A DNA stretch of 64,000 nucleotides from UBA1672 sp050633645 (GCA_050633645.1 JBOEGX010000001.1:248001-312000); one strand, 5' to 3'. Counted from the first letter of the stretch, positions 44,788-53,750 are shown. Notes: generated by a model not told the origin, from the sequence alone. Translations and numbers: made by a program.

Positions 44788-45375
44788 ATGAGTAATGAAA
44801 AAAATGAGATTAAAAAAATTCGGCTATATTTTTTATTGGCAGCCATTTGCATTGCTATCCCTGTTTTGTCCCAGCTTTATGTGGGGCAAACTGGCAAAAT
44901 AATTGTGGCTAGCGAGCAGATTAACGGTAATCTGGATTTTGAAAAGACCGTTATCTATATTTTCAATCATTCCCTTTGGGGGGCCAAGGGCGTTATTTTA
45001 AACAAACCAATTTCCGATGATAAAAAACAAGATTTTTTTCATGATGACAATCTGTACCCTGCCTTTATAGGCGGGCCAGTATTTTTCCCAGATTTGCGTA
45101 TTGTCGCAATAGAACATTCTAAAGCTATTAATAAATGGCGCAATCAGCATCTCTTTATTTTTGATTATAAAGCGATTGACGAAGTATTAAGCAAGAGAAA
45201 ACAAAATGCAGGCAAGGATATACGTGTTTACATTGGGGTTTCTGGGTGGGGTTTTGGACAGTTAGAGCAGGAAATCAAAATGGGTGCTTGGGATGTACAG
45301 GATTTTCAATATTCTTATTTGAACGAACCTAATTTATGGGAAAAGCTAAAAGGCAGAGAACATGCATCAGATTAA
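44788..45375 (+). CDS. YqgE/AlgH family (DUF179) protein with N-terminal membrane helix
   Basis: A 195-residue protein. The UPF0301/DUF179 core is visible in GKIIVASEQINGNLDFEKTV, GAKGVILNKPIS near residue 70, FIGGPVF near residue 92 and SGWGFGQLEQEIKMGAWDV near residue 152. The family has no established biochemical role, although AlgH is tied to alginate regulation in Pseudomonas. Unusually, residues 11-33 form a hydrophobic helix before the core, suggesting membrane anchoring. The stop overlaps the start of the next gene by 14 bases. I leave the symbol empty because the anchor makes strict orthology uncertain. Confidence 0.82.
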   Translation: MSNEKNEIKKIRLYFLLAAICIAIPVLSQLYVGQTGKIIVASEQINGNLDFEKTVIYIFNHSLWGAKGVILNKPISDDKKQDFFHDDNLYPAFIGGPVFFPDLRIVAIEHSKAINKWRNQHLFIFDYKAIDEVLSKRKQNAGKDIRVYIGVSGWGFGQLEQEIKMGAWDVQDFQYSYLNEPNLWEKLKGREHASD

Positions 45376-46243
45376 TTTACCAGAACTTTGGATTGAAAGT
45401 TTTCCTGTTTATGATGAAACCACTCATAAATATAAGCGTGGTCAAGTTTTTGTACTTGGTGGCGTTGAAATGACAGGCGCAGCCTGCCTTTCCGCCGATG
45501 CAGCCGCAAGAGTGGGGGCGGGATTGGTTACGATTATATCACCTTATCTCAGCGCCTTTCAAAAACTTATACGATTTGACCCTATTGGCGTTTATAAATC
45601 CTTCAAACCCTATATTATGGTCAAGCAGCAACACCTGTTAAATGCCGTTCAAAAATCTCAAGAAAAAGGGCGGTGTTCGGTGATTATTGGCCCCGGGTTA
45701 GGCAATCGAGAATATTCAACAGTTAGAAGTATCGTTTATTCAATTTTAGAGGAAAAAACACTACTGGTTTTGGATGCGGATGGTTTAAACGCCTTTGAAG
45801 GACGACAAGCGCAGCTCTATACACTCCTGCACGAAGATTCTGTAGTCACTCCACATGAGGGTGAATTTAAAAAACTTTTTCCTGAGCTTTCTCTAGATTC
45901 CCATGAAGATAGAATTCAAAGCACCCAACTTGCCGCAAAAAAATGTGGTTGTGTCATCGTATTAAAAGGTGCCCGAACGATTATAGCAAATGAACATAGC
46001 TATGTGATTAATACTAACGCAAAGCCATCACTAGCAACGGCAGGATCTGGTGATGTACTTAGTGGAATTATTGCGGGATTAATGGCACAGGGTATGGATG
46101 CCTTCGATGCAGCGCGGTGCGGCGTATGGATTCATGGAAAAACTTCTCAGACCTCGGAACCTTGCTTAGTGGCAACCGATATTAATGAAAAAATTCCGCT
46201 TGTTTTAAAAGAAATGCTTGGAATCGATAAAAAATTAGGTTAA
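45362..46243 (+). CDS. nnrD: ADP-dependent NAD(P)H-hydrate dehydratase
   Basis: Repairs hydrated NADH/NADPH at the expense of ADP. The 293-residue protein is a ribokinase-fold enzyme with YKRGQVFVLGGVEMTGAA near residue 20, VIIGPGLGN near residue 103, VLDADGLNAF near residue 136, VTPHEGEFKKLFP near residue 160 and the ATAGSGDVLSGIIAGLM nucleotide/catalytic motif near residue 220. Many bacteria carry this fused to the NnrE epimerase domain; here only the dehydratase half exists, so an epimerase, if present, is elsewhere. Translation is probably coupled to the YqgE-like gene. Confidence 0.9.
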   Translation: MHQINLPELWIESFPVYDETTHKYKRGQVFVLGGVEMTGAACLSADAAARVGAGLVTIISPYLSAFQKLIRFDPIGVYKSFKPYIMVKQQHLLNAVQKSQEKGRCSVIIGPGLGNREYSTVRSIVYSILEEKTLLVLDADGLNAFEGRQAQLYTLLHEDSVVTPHEGEFKKLFPELSLDSHEDRIQSTQLAAKKCGCVIVLKGARTIIANEHSYVINTNAKPSLATAGSGDVLSGIIAGLMAQGMDAFDAARCGVWIHGKTSQTSEPCLVATDINEKIPLVLKEMLGIDKKLG

Positions 46244-46288
46244 AACCTCGCAATCAGGTTCAAATTTGAGCCTTAAACCCATTGCTTT

Positions 46289-46374
<86 letters not shown>

Positions 46375-46377
46375 TTT

Positions 46378-46405
46378 AAAAAGCCGGGTTATACGGCTTT
46401 TTTTT
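46378..46405 (+). terminator. Rho-independent terminator after tRNA-Leu
   Basis: AAAAAGCCG (46378-46386) pairs with CGGCTTTTT (46394-46402), loop of seven bases, with a T-run to 46405. It starts three bases after the tRNA CCA. Confidence 0.88.
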
Positions 46406-46452
46406 ATATGATAATGGAACTTAAAAATAACAGTTAAAGAGAAGAGCATAAC

Positions 46453-47889
46453 ATGCAAGTAAAACAGCTTAAGCAAGACGGTCTTAGCCACGAATTAGAA
46501 GTTACAGTCGAGGCAAAAGATATTGCATCTCGCGTTGAGAAAAGATTGCAAGACGTTGCCAAGACAATAAAAATCCCAGGTTTTCGTCCTGGTAAAGCGC
46601 CACTTAGCCTTATGAAGCAAAAATACGGTAAATCTGTTTTGGGCGAAGTTTTAGAATCTGCGGTTAATGAGACTTCTCAAAAAGCTCTTGAAGAAAAGAA
46701 AATCAAACCTGCTTTGCAGCCAAAAATCGAAGTTACATCCTTTGATGAGGATAAAGACCTTGTTTATAAGATGGAAGTAGAGGTTTTGCCAGAATTTAAA
46801 GTTAAGGATTACAAAGGCTTTAAATTAACAAAGCTTGTTGCGAAAGCCGATGATGCGGCGATTGATGAAGCGTTAAAACGCATTGCATCTGTTCGCAAGA
46901 CAACTGAACTTGTAAAAGAAAAACGTGCGACGAAATCAGGGGACACAGTTACCATTGATTTCAAAGGTCGAACAGCGGATGATAATGTTGAGCATCCAGG
47001 CATGGCATCTGAAGGTCACCAGCTTGAGCTTGGCAGCAATAGCTTTATTCCAGGCTTTGAAGAGCAGCTAATTGGTAAAAAAGCAGGGGACGCGGTTGAA
47101 GTTAAGGTGTCATTCCCAGAGGAATATGGCGCGGCAGAGCTTGCGGGGCGCGATGCAATTTTCGATTGTACCATTCATGAAATCCGTAAGTCGATTGACG
47201 CGGTTATTGATGATGAATTTGCGAAAACACTTGGGCTTGAAGATTTGGCGGCTCTGCGTAAAGCTGTTGAAGATCAAACAAATCAAGAATTCAATAATCA
47301 CAGCCGTTTAAAGTTGAAGAAAGAGTTGTTGGATCAGTTGGATAGCGAGCATGTTTTTGAAGTGCCAGAGGGCATGAAAGCTATGGAGCTTGAGAACATC
47401 CTTCAGCAAGTTAAGATGGATAACCAACAACGCGGCGTAGCAGGAGATCCATCCAATGAAGAAAAAGAAGAGTTGGCGGAAATTGCGGATCGTCGCGTAC
47501 GTCTTGGCCTTGTTCTTTCGGAAATTGGTAACGAAAACAATATCAAGGTTGTTGATGCAGAATTGCAGCGCGCCGTTATTACCGAAGCGCAGAAATATCC
47601 CGGGCAAGAAAAACAGGTTTTTGATTATTTTGCAAAAAACCGTGAAGCGTTGGAATCTCTTCGTGCACCGATTTATGAAGATAAGGTTATCGATTTTATT
47701 CTTGAGCTTGCAACCGTGACAGAAAAAGAAGTTACCGCAGAAGAGCTAACGGCAGAGGAAGAGGACGACGCGCCAAAGAAAAAAGCGCCTGCGAAGAAAA
47801 AGGCAGCCGCAGCCAAAAAAGATGATGCGACAGCACCAGCAAAAAAGGCATCTGCGAAAAAACCAGCAGCGAAGAAAAAAGCCTCTTAG
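46453..47889 (+). CDS. tig: Trigger factor with Lys/Ala-rich C-terminal tail
   Basis: Ribosome-bound chaperone and prolyl isomerase. The 478-residue protein has the ribosome-docking motif GFRPGKAPLSLM near residue 44, a FKBP-type PPIase domain about residues 155-240 (KSGDTVTIDFKG onward) and the helical chaperone domain to about residue 435. The last ~40 residues are almost only Lys, Ala, Pro and Asp (several PAKKK repeats), resembling a histone H1-like basic tail. Such tails occur in some alphaproteobacterial trigger factors, and their role is unknown. It is flanked by terminators, so it is a single-gene transcript. Confidence 0.95.
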   Translation: MQVKQLKQDGLSHELEVTVEAKDIASRVEKRLQDVAKTIKIPGFRPGKAPLSLMKQKYGKSVLGEVLESAVNETSQKALEEKKIKPALQPKIEVTSFDEDKDLVYKMEVEVLPEFKVKDYKGFKLTKLVAKADDAAIDEALKRIASVRKTTELVKEKRATKSGDTVTIDFKGRTADDNVEHPGMASEGHQLELGSNSFIPGFEEQLIGKKAGDAVEVKVSFPEEYGAAELAGRDAIFDCTIHEIRKSIDAVIDDEFAKTLGLEDLAALRKAVEDQTNQEFNNHSRLKLKKELLDQLDSEHVFEVPEGMKAMELENILQQVKMDNQQRGVAGDPSNEEKEELAEIADRRVRLGLVLSEIGNENNIKVVDAELQRAVITEAQKYPGQEKQVFDYFAKNREALESLRAPIYEDKVIDFILELATVTEKEVTAEELTAEEEDDAPKKKAPAKKKAAAAKKDDATAPAKKASAKKPAAKKKAS

Positions 47890-47919
47890 TTAAAGTGAAA
47901 TAATTTAATAAACATCTTG

Positions 47920-47953
47920 AACAAACCGTACTCGGTCGGGTACGGTTTGTTTT
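47920..47953 (+). terminator. Rho-independent terminator of tig
   Basis: AACAAACCGTAC (47920-47931) pairs perfectly with GTACGGTTTGTT (47940-47951), an eight-base loop between them, followed by TT. Confidence 0.88.
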
Positions 47954-48022
47954 GACTCTTGGGTTATCAATCTTTGAGTCGCCGTAAAGTAAACTTCAAA
48001 ATAAAGAAAAAGTAGTAAAACT

Positions 48023-48673
48023 ATGCATGATCATGACCCTATTGATACTTATATGAACCACCTTGTTCCAACAGTTATTGAGCAAACCAATCGTGGTGAG
48101 CGCGCATTTGATATTTACTCTCGATTGCTTAAAGAGCGCATTATATTTTTAACAGGTGAAGTGAATGATTATGTGTCTTCTGTCATCTGTGCACAGTTGT
48201 TGTTTTTGGAGTCAGAAAACCCGAACAAAGACATTTCGTTTTACATTAACTCACCAGGCGGCGTTGTGACCGCTGGCTTAGCAATGTATGATACGATGCA
48301 ATATATCAAGCCAAAGGTTTCAACTCTTTGTGTGGGGCAGGCGGCATCTATGGGGTCTTTCCTTCTTATGGCTGGTGAGCCTGGAATGCGGTACTCACTC
48401 CCCAACTCACGTATTATGATTCACCAGCCATCTGGTGGCGCGCGTGGACAGGCTACGGATATTGAAATTCAAGCCAAAGAAATATTACGCCTTCGTAAAA
48501 TGCTTAACGAGACCTATGTTAAGCACACAGGGCAGAAGCTTAAGACTGTTGAAGATGCGATGGAACGCGATAACTTCATGAGCGCGGAAGAAGCCAAAAA
48601 ATGGGGTTTAATTGACCATGTTGTGACTTCTAAGCCAAAAGATGATGAAGATAAGGATGCTAAGAAAAAATAA
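48023..48673 (+). CDS. clpP: ATP-dependent Clp protease proteolytic subunit
   Basis: Barrel-forming serine protease used by ClpX or ClpA. The 216-residue protein has YINSPGGVVTAGLAMYDTMQ near residue 74, the nucleophilic Ser in CVGQAASMGSFLLMAG near residue 107, the His in RIMIHQPSGGARGQATDI near residue 132, and ERDNFMSAEEAKKWGLIDHV with the Asp-containing region. A basic, acidic tail follows. In most alphaproteobacteria clpX follows directly; here a terminator and then lon follow. Confidence 0.97.
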   Translation: MHDHDPIDTYMNHLVPTVIEQTNRGERAFDIYSRLLKERIIFLTGEVNDYVSSVICAQLLFLESENPNKDISFYINSPGGVVTAGLAMYDTMQYIKPKVSTLCVGQAASMGSFLLMAGEPGMRYSLPNSRIMIHQPSGGARGQATDIEIQAKEILRLRKMLNETYVKHTGQKLKTVEDAMERDNFMSAEEAKKWGLIDHVVTSKPKDDEDKDAKKK

Positions 48674-48696
48674 AGACTTTTTTCTTATAATTTAAT

Positions 48697-48739
48697 AATG
48701 CTCTGCTTTTCCTTGTTAATGGGCTTGCGGAGCATTTTT
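48697..48739 (+). terminator. Rho-independent terminator between clpP and lon
   Basis: AATGCTCTGC (48697-48706) pairs with GCGGAGCATT (48727-48736) with one T-G wobble and a 20-base loop, followed by TTT. It separates clpP and lon into different transcripts. Confidence 0.75.
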
Positions 48740-48826
48740 AGTTTTAGAAAAAATATAATCGAAACTGCTTTAAATACGTATGTTTTAAGAGCATAATGGA
48801 TCATATCATTTAAAAGGGATTTCAAT

Positions 48827-51238
48827 ATGTCAGAAGAAATAAAAACAACATACGCCGTTTTACCGCTACGCGACATCGTTGTTTTCCCCCATATGATTGT
48901 TCCTCTCTTTGTTGGGCGTGAGAAATCTGTTGCCGCTCTTGAGCATGTTATGCATGGAGATAAACAGATTGTTCTTGTCACGCAAAAGAAACCATCTGAG
49001 GATGATCCTACTCCTGATGATTTATATTCTGTTGGTACAATCGGCACGATTTTACAGCTTCTTAAATTGCCTGATGGCACGGTCAAGGTTCTGGTTGAGG
49101 GCGGGAAGCGCGTTTTAATATCCAACCTAAAGGATGAAAAAAGCTACATGGAGGCCAATGCCTCTGAAATCCTAGATACTTCTGTTGAAGATGAAGAGCT
49201 TGAGGCCTTGGCACGCGCGGTTATGAGCCAGTTCGAGCAATATGTGAAGCTGAATAAAAAGATACCACCTGAGGTTATTGTCTCCATCAATCAAATTGGT
49301 GAGCCATCAAAAATGGCCGATACGGTGGCCTCGCACCTCGCCCTTAAGATTGATCAAAAGCAAGAAATACTTGAGCTAAAAACGACGGCAGAACGATTGG
49401 AGCGTATATACAGCTTTATGGAGGGTGAGATTGGCGTTCTTCAGGTTGAAAAACGCGTTCGCAGCCGTGTTAAACGCCAAATGGAGAAAACGCAACGCGA
49501 ATATTATTTGAATGAGCAAATGAAAGCCATTCAAAAAGAGCTTGGCGATGGAGAAGAGGGGCTTGATGAAATTGGCGAAACGGAAAAACGTATTAACGAA
49601 GCCAAGCTGCCCAAAGAGGCGCATGAACGCGCGATGACGGAACTTAAAAAATTAAAGCAAATGAGTCCGATGTCGGCGGAAGCGACCGTTGTCCGTAATT
49701 ACCTCGATTGGATTTTAAATGTACCGTGGTCGAAACGATCTAAAATCAAGAAAGATATCAGGCAAGCAAAAGATGTTTTAGACACTGATCACTATGGGTT
49801 GGAAAAAGTCAAAGAACGTATATTGGAATATTTGGCTGTTCAGCAACGGATCAATAAAATTAAAGGGCCGATATTATGTTTGGCGGGGCCGCCTGGTGTT
49901 GGTAAAACGTCATTGGGGCAATCGATTGCTAAGGCAACAAACCGTAATTTTGTTCGTATGTCTTTGGGTGGAGTTCGTGATGAAAGTGAAATCCGTGGAC
50001 ACAGACGCACTTATATCGGTGCTATGCCTGGTAAAGTTATCCAAGGCATGAAAAAGGCCAAAACCACTAATCCGTTATTTCTTTTTGATGAAATTGATAA
50101 GCTTGGTTCTGATTACCGTGGAGATCCTAGCTCTGCATTATTAGAGGTGCTTGATCCAGAACAGAATGAAAGCTTTCAGGACCATTATCTTGAGGTCGAT
50201 TATGACTTATCCGATGTTATGTTTGTATGTACGGCCAATAATATTGGTGATATGCCGCGCCCATTATTGGATCGCATGGAGATTATCCGCATTTCCGGCT
50301 ATACGGAAGCTGAAAAACTAGAAATTGTTAAACGTCATTTGCTTGCAAAACAGATGAAAGCATCGGGCTTGCGTAAAAAAGAGTTCAAGATTAGCGATAA
50401 TGCCATTCGTGAGCTTATTCGTTACTACACGCGTGAAGCTGGTGTTCGTAACCTTGAAAGAGAGATTGCAAATCTTTGTCGTAAGGCGATTAAAGAAATT
50501 TTGATGAAGGGTAAGGAGTCTATCTCTCTTACCCCTCGTAATCTGGGTAAATATGCTGGTGTTAAGAAATTCCGCTATGGAGAAATTGAAGAAAATGACC
50601 GTATTGGTGTTGTTAATGGTTTGGCTTACACAGAGAGCGGTGGAGATTTATTGTCTATCGAAGCTGTATCAATGCCAGGTAAAGATTGTAAAGTTTCGAC
50701 AACAGGTAACCTTAAAGACGTCATGAAGGAATCGATTATTGTTGCAGAGATGCTTACAAAATCGCGCGCGGCAATGTATGGGCTTGATTATGAAGAGTTA
50801 AAAACCCGCCAAGTCCATGTTCACGTTCCTGAAGGGGCTACGCCTAAAGATGGTCCATCTGCTGGTGCGGCCATGGTTACTGCTATAATTTCATCACTAT
50901 CAGGCATCCCAATACGCAGAGATATCGCAATGACTGGTGAAGTTAATTTGCGTGGTAATGTAACGGCGATTGGTGGGTTAAAGGAAAAGCTTCTTGCGGC
51001 GCTTCGTGGTGGTATTATTAAAGTTTTAATTCCACAAGATAATGAAAAGGACCTTGCCGATATTCCCAAAAATGTTCTTAAAGGGTTGGAAATTGTTCCT
51101 GTTAGAAACATTGATGAGGTTCTTTCGCATGCGCTTTTGCATATGCCAACTCCTTTAGAATCTATAAATAATGAAGAAATAGACAAAATACCTTCAAAAT
51201 GTGCAGAAAATAAGGGTGAAAGCGTGATTCGGCATTGA
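48827..51238 (+). CDS. lon: ATP-dependent protease Lon
   Basis: Hexameric AAA+ protease that degrades misfolded and regulatory proteins. The 803-residue protein has the N-terminal substrate-binding domain (VLPLRDIVVFPHMIVPLFVGR at residue 10), a coiled region near residues 195-260, Walker A in AGPPGVGKTSLG near residue 353, Walker B in PLFLFDEIDKLG near residue 420, and the Ser-Lys protease domain with PKDGPSAGAAMVTA near residue 675 and AIGGLKEKLLAALRGG near residue 715. Its own 5' gap of 88 bases after the clpP terminator must carry the promoter. Confidence 0.97.
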   Translation: MSEEIKTTYAVLPLRDIVVFPHMIVPLFVGREKSVAALEHVMHGDKQIVLVTQKKPSEDDPTPDDLYSVGTIGTILQLLKLPDGTVKVLVEGGKRVLISNLKDEKSYMEANASEILDTSVEDEELEALARAVMSQFEQYVKLNKKIPPEVIVSINQIGEPSKMADTVASHLALKIDQKQEILELKTTAERLERIYSFMEGEIGVLQVEKRVRSRVKRQMEKTQREYYLNEQMKAIQKELGDGEEGLDEIGETEKRINEAKLPKEAHERAMTELKKLKQMSPMSAEATVVRNYLDWILNVPWSKRSKIKKDIRQAKDVLDTDHYGLEKVKERILEYLAVQQRINKIKGPILCLAGPPGVGKTSLGQSIAKATNRNFVRMSLGGVRDESEIRGHRRTYIGAMPGKVIQGMKKAKTTNPLFLFDEIDKLGSDYRGDPSSALLEVLDPEQNESFQDHYLEVDYDLSDVMFVCTANNIGDMPRPLLDRMEIIRISGYTEAEKLEIVKRHLLAKQMKASGLRKKEFKISDNAIRELIRYYTREAGVRNLEREIANLCRKAIKEILMKGKESISLTPRNLGKYAGVKKFRYGEIEENDRIGVVNGLAYTESGGDLLSIEAVSMPGKDCKVSTTGNLKDVMKESIIVAEMLTKSRAAMYGLDYEELKTRQVHVHVPEGATPKDGPSAGAAMVTAIISSLSGIPIRRDIAMTGEVNLRGNVTAIGGLKEKLLAALRGGIIKVLIPQDNEKDLADIPKNVLKGLEIVPVRNIDEVLSHALLHMPTPLESINNEEIDKIPSKCAENKGESVIRH

Positions 51239-51334
51239 GTCTTTTGTGAAAAAGGGCTAAAAAGGAATCACTGAAGTTTTTTGTAATCCACGCTCATATT
51301 AGCTTTGAGTGAATTATAGAAATTTCTAATCTAT

Positions 51335-51353
51335 TTCTGAAATGGTTTCAGAA
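51335..51353. repeat. Perfect 8-bp inverted repeat between lon and hup
   Basis: TTCTGAAA and TTTCAGAA flank a TGG loop. The sequence TAGTTTTT follows, so it may be a weak terminator for lon, or an operator in the hup promoter region. I cannot decide between these. Confidence 0.4.
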
Positions 51354-51389
51354 TAGTTTTTGCTTAAACTTAACAATTAGGGGGTTCCT

Positions 51390-51674
51390 GTGAACAAGCA
51401 AGACCTAGTATCAAAAGTAGCTGAATCAGCTGACATTTCTAAACAAAAAGCGGCATCTGCAGTGGATGCTGTTATTGATGCCATTAAGGGCAGCCTTAAG
51501 CAAGGTGATGATGTTCGCCTTGTTGGCTTCGGTACATTTACTGTATCAGACCGTGCGGCTACAACTGGTCGTAATCCACGCACTGGTGAGCCGATTAAAA
51601 TTCCTGCATCTAAGCAACCTAAGTTTAAAGCAGGTAAAGAGCTTAAAGAAGCTGTGAACAACAAAAAGAAGTAA
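51390..51674 (+). CDS. hup: DNA-binding protein HU
   Basis: Small nucleoid protein that bends DNA. The 94-residue sequence starts at a GTG (51390) preceded by AGGGGG, and has the HU fold: helical MNKQDLVSKVAESADISKQKA, then GDDVRLVGFGTFTVSDRAATTGRNP with the arm motif GRNPRTGEPIKIPAS, and the final KFKAGKELKEAVN. Like the usual order lon-hup in proteobacteria, it follows lon. A strong terminator lies downstream. Confidence 0.96.
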   Translation: MNKQDLVSKVAESADISKQKAASAVDAVIDAIKGSLKQGDDVRLVGFGTFTVSDRAATTGRNPRTGEPIKIPASKQPKFKAGKELKEAVNNKKK

Positions 51675-51701
51675 TCTTCTAATTTCACTTATCCTTATTC
51701 A

Positions 51702-51734
51702 TCGGCCGTTCGTATTGATCGGCCGAAGTTTTTT
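51702..51734 (+). terminator. Rho-independent terminator of hup
   Basis: TCGGCCG (51702-51708) pairs with CGGCCGA (51720-51726), 11-base loop, then AG and six Ts. Confidence 0.85.
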
Positions 51735-51755
51735 AAAAAAAACATAAAAGAGCTC

Positions 51756-51784
51756 TTGCTTTTTTTCTCATAAATAATTAGGTA
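51756..51784 (+). promoter_or_regulatory. Candidate promoter of tRNA-Val
   Basis: TTGCTT (51756-51761) and TAGGTA (51779-51784) are 17 bases apart, 20 bases before the mature tRNA end. Matches are moderate. Confidence 0.3.
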
Positions 51785-51803
51785 TATGCAATCAATTTGG
51801 TTG

Positions 51804-51879
51804 GGGTGGTTAGCTCAGCTGGGAGAGCATCTCGTTTACACCGAGAGGGTCAGCGGTTCGATCCCGTTACCACCCACCA
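51804..51879 (+). tRNA. tRNA-Val (anticodon UAC)
   Basis: A 76-base cloverleaf with acceptor stem GGGTGGT/ACCACCC, D arm TAGCTCAGCTGGGAGAGC, anticodon stem TCTCG/CGAGA around loop TTTACAC (anticodon TAC), T arm CGGTTCGATCCCG, and an encoded CCA. Confidence 0.97.
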
Positions 51880-52231
51880 TTTGATTCAATGATTTAGCGC
51901 AATTCATAGCGTATCACTTTTATCTTTGGGCATGTTATTGGGTATGTATCAATCATACGCGCACATATAATCCTCTGATAAATGCACATAGTTTGTTTCA
52001 GACATTTAGGCATACTGTGTCCCAGATGGTGCGCAATGTTAGCAAAACCATTCAAAAGTGCGATCCATATTTTATACAAAGCAAAAATAAATTCAAAAAA
52101 AAGTTCCTGTGGATAAAATTTAAGCATTTGAATCACTTAGCTGGTTTGTTCTTCAAATGTTCACCCTATCCTCTTGATTCTAATAGATTTTTTCACTTGA
52201 TCCACAGGCATCAATGTGATTCTATAGCTGC
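51880..52231. other. 352-base AT-rich gap without a recognised gene
   Basis: Between tRNA-Val and ftsB I see no convincing gene, tRNA or terminator. Short open frames on both strands lack an SD and any recognisable sequence. The ftsB promoter must lie in or near its right end. Confidence 0.5.
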
Positions 52232-52543
52232 ATGGAAAAGCTATACACAATTAGGCCATTATTTAATAAAACGTTGCCCATTTTAGCGGCGATGTGCTTG
52301 TGCTTATATTTTTCCTATCACACATACTATGGTGAGCGTAGTCAGGTGCATCTGGATGATTTAAGTATAAAGCTTGATCTAAAAAAGACTGAGGCACAGG
52401 AGCTTTCTCTTGTTCGTACATCCCTAGAGAAAAAGGTTGCCATGCTTCGCCCTGCAAGTTTATCAAAGGATATGTTAGATGAGCAAGCCAGATTTATGCT
52501 TGGGTTTTCCTCTTCTGATGACATCTTAATAATCGGTAATTAA
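52232..52543 (+). CDS. ftsB: Septum formation initiator family protein (FtsB/DivIC-like)
   Basis: Small bitopic division protein. The 103-residue sequence has a short cytoplasmic N-terminus, one transmembrane helix (about residues 14-28), then a coiled-coil segment (about residues 38-70, with DLSIKLDLKKTEAQELSLV) and the conserved later block with AMLRPASLSKDMLDEQARFMLGF reading as the family's MLDEQAR-type motif. In alphaproteobacteria this gene stands between eno or hup and pdhA, which supports the call despite low overall conservation. Confidence 0.82.
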   Translation: MEKLYTIRPLFNKTLPILAAMCLCLYFSYHTYYGERSQVHLDDLSIKLDLKKTEAQELSLVRTSLEKKVAMLRPASLSKDMLDEQARFMLGFSSSDDILIIGN

Positions 52544-52721
52544 ATTTCAGAATCAGCGCCTTACGAATTTTTTTCTTTTTATTACAATATGTTGCGCCGC
52601 ACAAATTATTTTTTTATCTAGTCATGCTTTAAAAAATGGTGTAGCAAAGTTACGATATCATTGTTCGTGACAATTTAAGCGACAATGTATCAACGTTACA
52701 AATCAGAGGAGTGTGATCTAC

Positions 52722-53750
52722 GTGTCGTCTTCATCACAAAAAAATAAAAATTCTGGTAAAAAATCTGCATCTAATGTTTCTCCCGATAAATCGGTGGAGG
52801 AGCTTAAGGCGCTTTATTCCGAAATGTTGATGATCCGTCGATTTGAAGAAAAGGCGGGGCAGCTTTACGGTATGGGCTTGATTGGTGGCTTTTGTCACCT
52901 TTATATCGGGCAAGAAGCCGTTGTGACGGGGATCTCTTCGGTACAAGAGGCGCAAGACACCGTTGTTACATCTTATCGTGATCACGCGCATATGTTGGCA
53001 TGTGGCATGGATCCGAAGGGGATTATGGCCGAGCTTACAGGGCGCATTGATGGATATTCGCGCGGTAAAGGCGGTTCGATGCATATGTTTTCATTGGAGA
53101 AGAACTTCTTTGGCGGTCATGGTATTGTTGGCGCAGGTACGGCCATTGGCGCAGGACTTGGCTTTGCGCATAAATATAAGGAAGATAACGGCGTTGCGAT
53201 TGCCTATATGGGTGACGGCGCATCGAATCAGGGACAGGTTGCGGAATGTTACAACATGGCTGCGCTCTGGGATTTGCCGGTTTTATTCGTGATAGAGAAT
53301 AATCAATACGGAATGGGGACAAGTGTGTCGCGTTCATCCGCAGGGCAACTTTATCGCCGTGGCGAGGGCTATGGCATACCGGGCGAACAGGTCGACGGCA
53401 TGGATGTGTTCGCGGTTCAGGCGGCGGCGCGTCAGGCGCTTGACTATATTCGTGGCGGTTCGGGGCCATATATCCTTGAGGTTATGACCTATCGTTATCG
53501 TGGGCATTCTATGTCTGATCCTGCGAAATACCGCAGCAAGGATGAGGTATCATCATTTAAGGATGAGCGTGATCCAATTACACAAGTTAAGGATATGCTT
53601 CAAGATGCCGGTGTGAGTGAGGACGATATTAAGGCGATTGATAAAGATATTAAAGCGATTGTGGGTGAAGCCGCAACATTCGCACAAGATAGCCCTGAGC
53701 CGGATGTTTCCGAGCTTTGGACAGATGTATTGGTTGAGGAGAGCGTTTAA
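52722..53750 (+). CDS. pdhA: Pyruvate dehydrogenase E1 component, alpha subunit
   Basis: Thiamine diphosphate-dependent decarboxylase half of the E1 heterotetramer. The 342-residue protein has a Ser/Lys-rich start, then LYSEMLMIRRFEEKAGQLYG near residue 35, GRIDGYSRGKGGSMHMFS near residue 110, the TPP-binding motif MGDGASNQGQVAECYNMAALW near residue 165 and RYRGHSMSDPAKYRSKDEV near residue 260, the phosphorylation-loop-type region. The GTG at 52722 is chosen because GAGGAG lies 10 bases upstream; a GTG at 52713 would overlap the SD. It is followed one base later by pdhB. Confidence 0.96.
   Translation: MSSSSQKNKNSGKKSASNVSPDKSVEELKALYSEMLMIRRFEEKAGQLYGMGLIGGFCHLYIGQEAVVTGISSVQEAQDTVVTSYRDHAHMLACGMDPKGIMAELTGRIDGYSRGKGGSMHMFSLEKNFFGGHGIVGAGTAIGAGLGFAHKYKEDNGVAIAYMGDGASNQGQVAECYNMAALWDLPVLFVIENNQYGMGTSVSRSSAGQLYRRGEGYGIPGEQVDGMDVFAVQAAARQALDYIRGGSGPYILEVMTYRYRGHSMSDPAKYRSKDEVSSFKDERDPITQVKDMLQDAGVSEDDIKAIDKDIKAIVGEAATFAQDSPEPDVSELWTDVLVEESV

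Noticed and set aside
51894..52286. Open frames on both strands between tRNA-Val and ftsB (80 and 97 residues)
   Set aside because: They overlap each other or ftsB, have no Shine-Dalgarno sequence and no recognisable motifs, and look like chance frames in AT-rich DNA.
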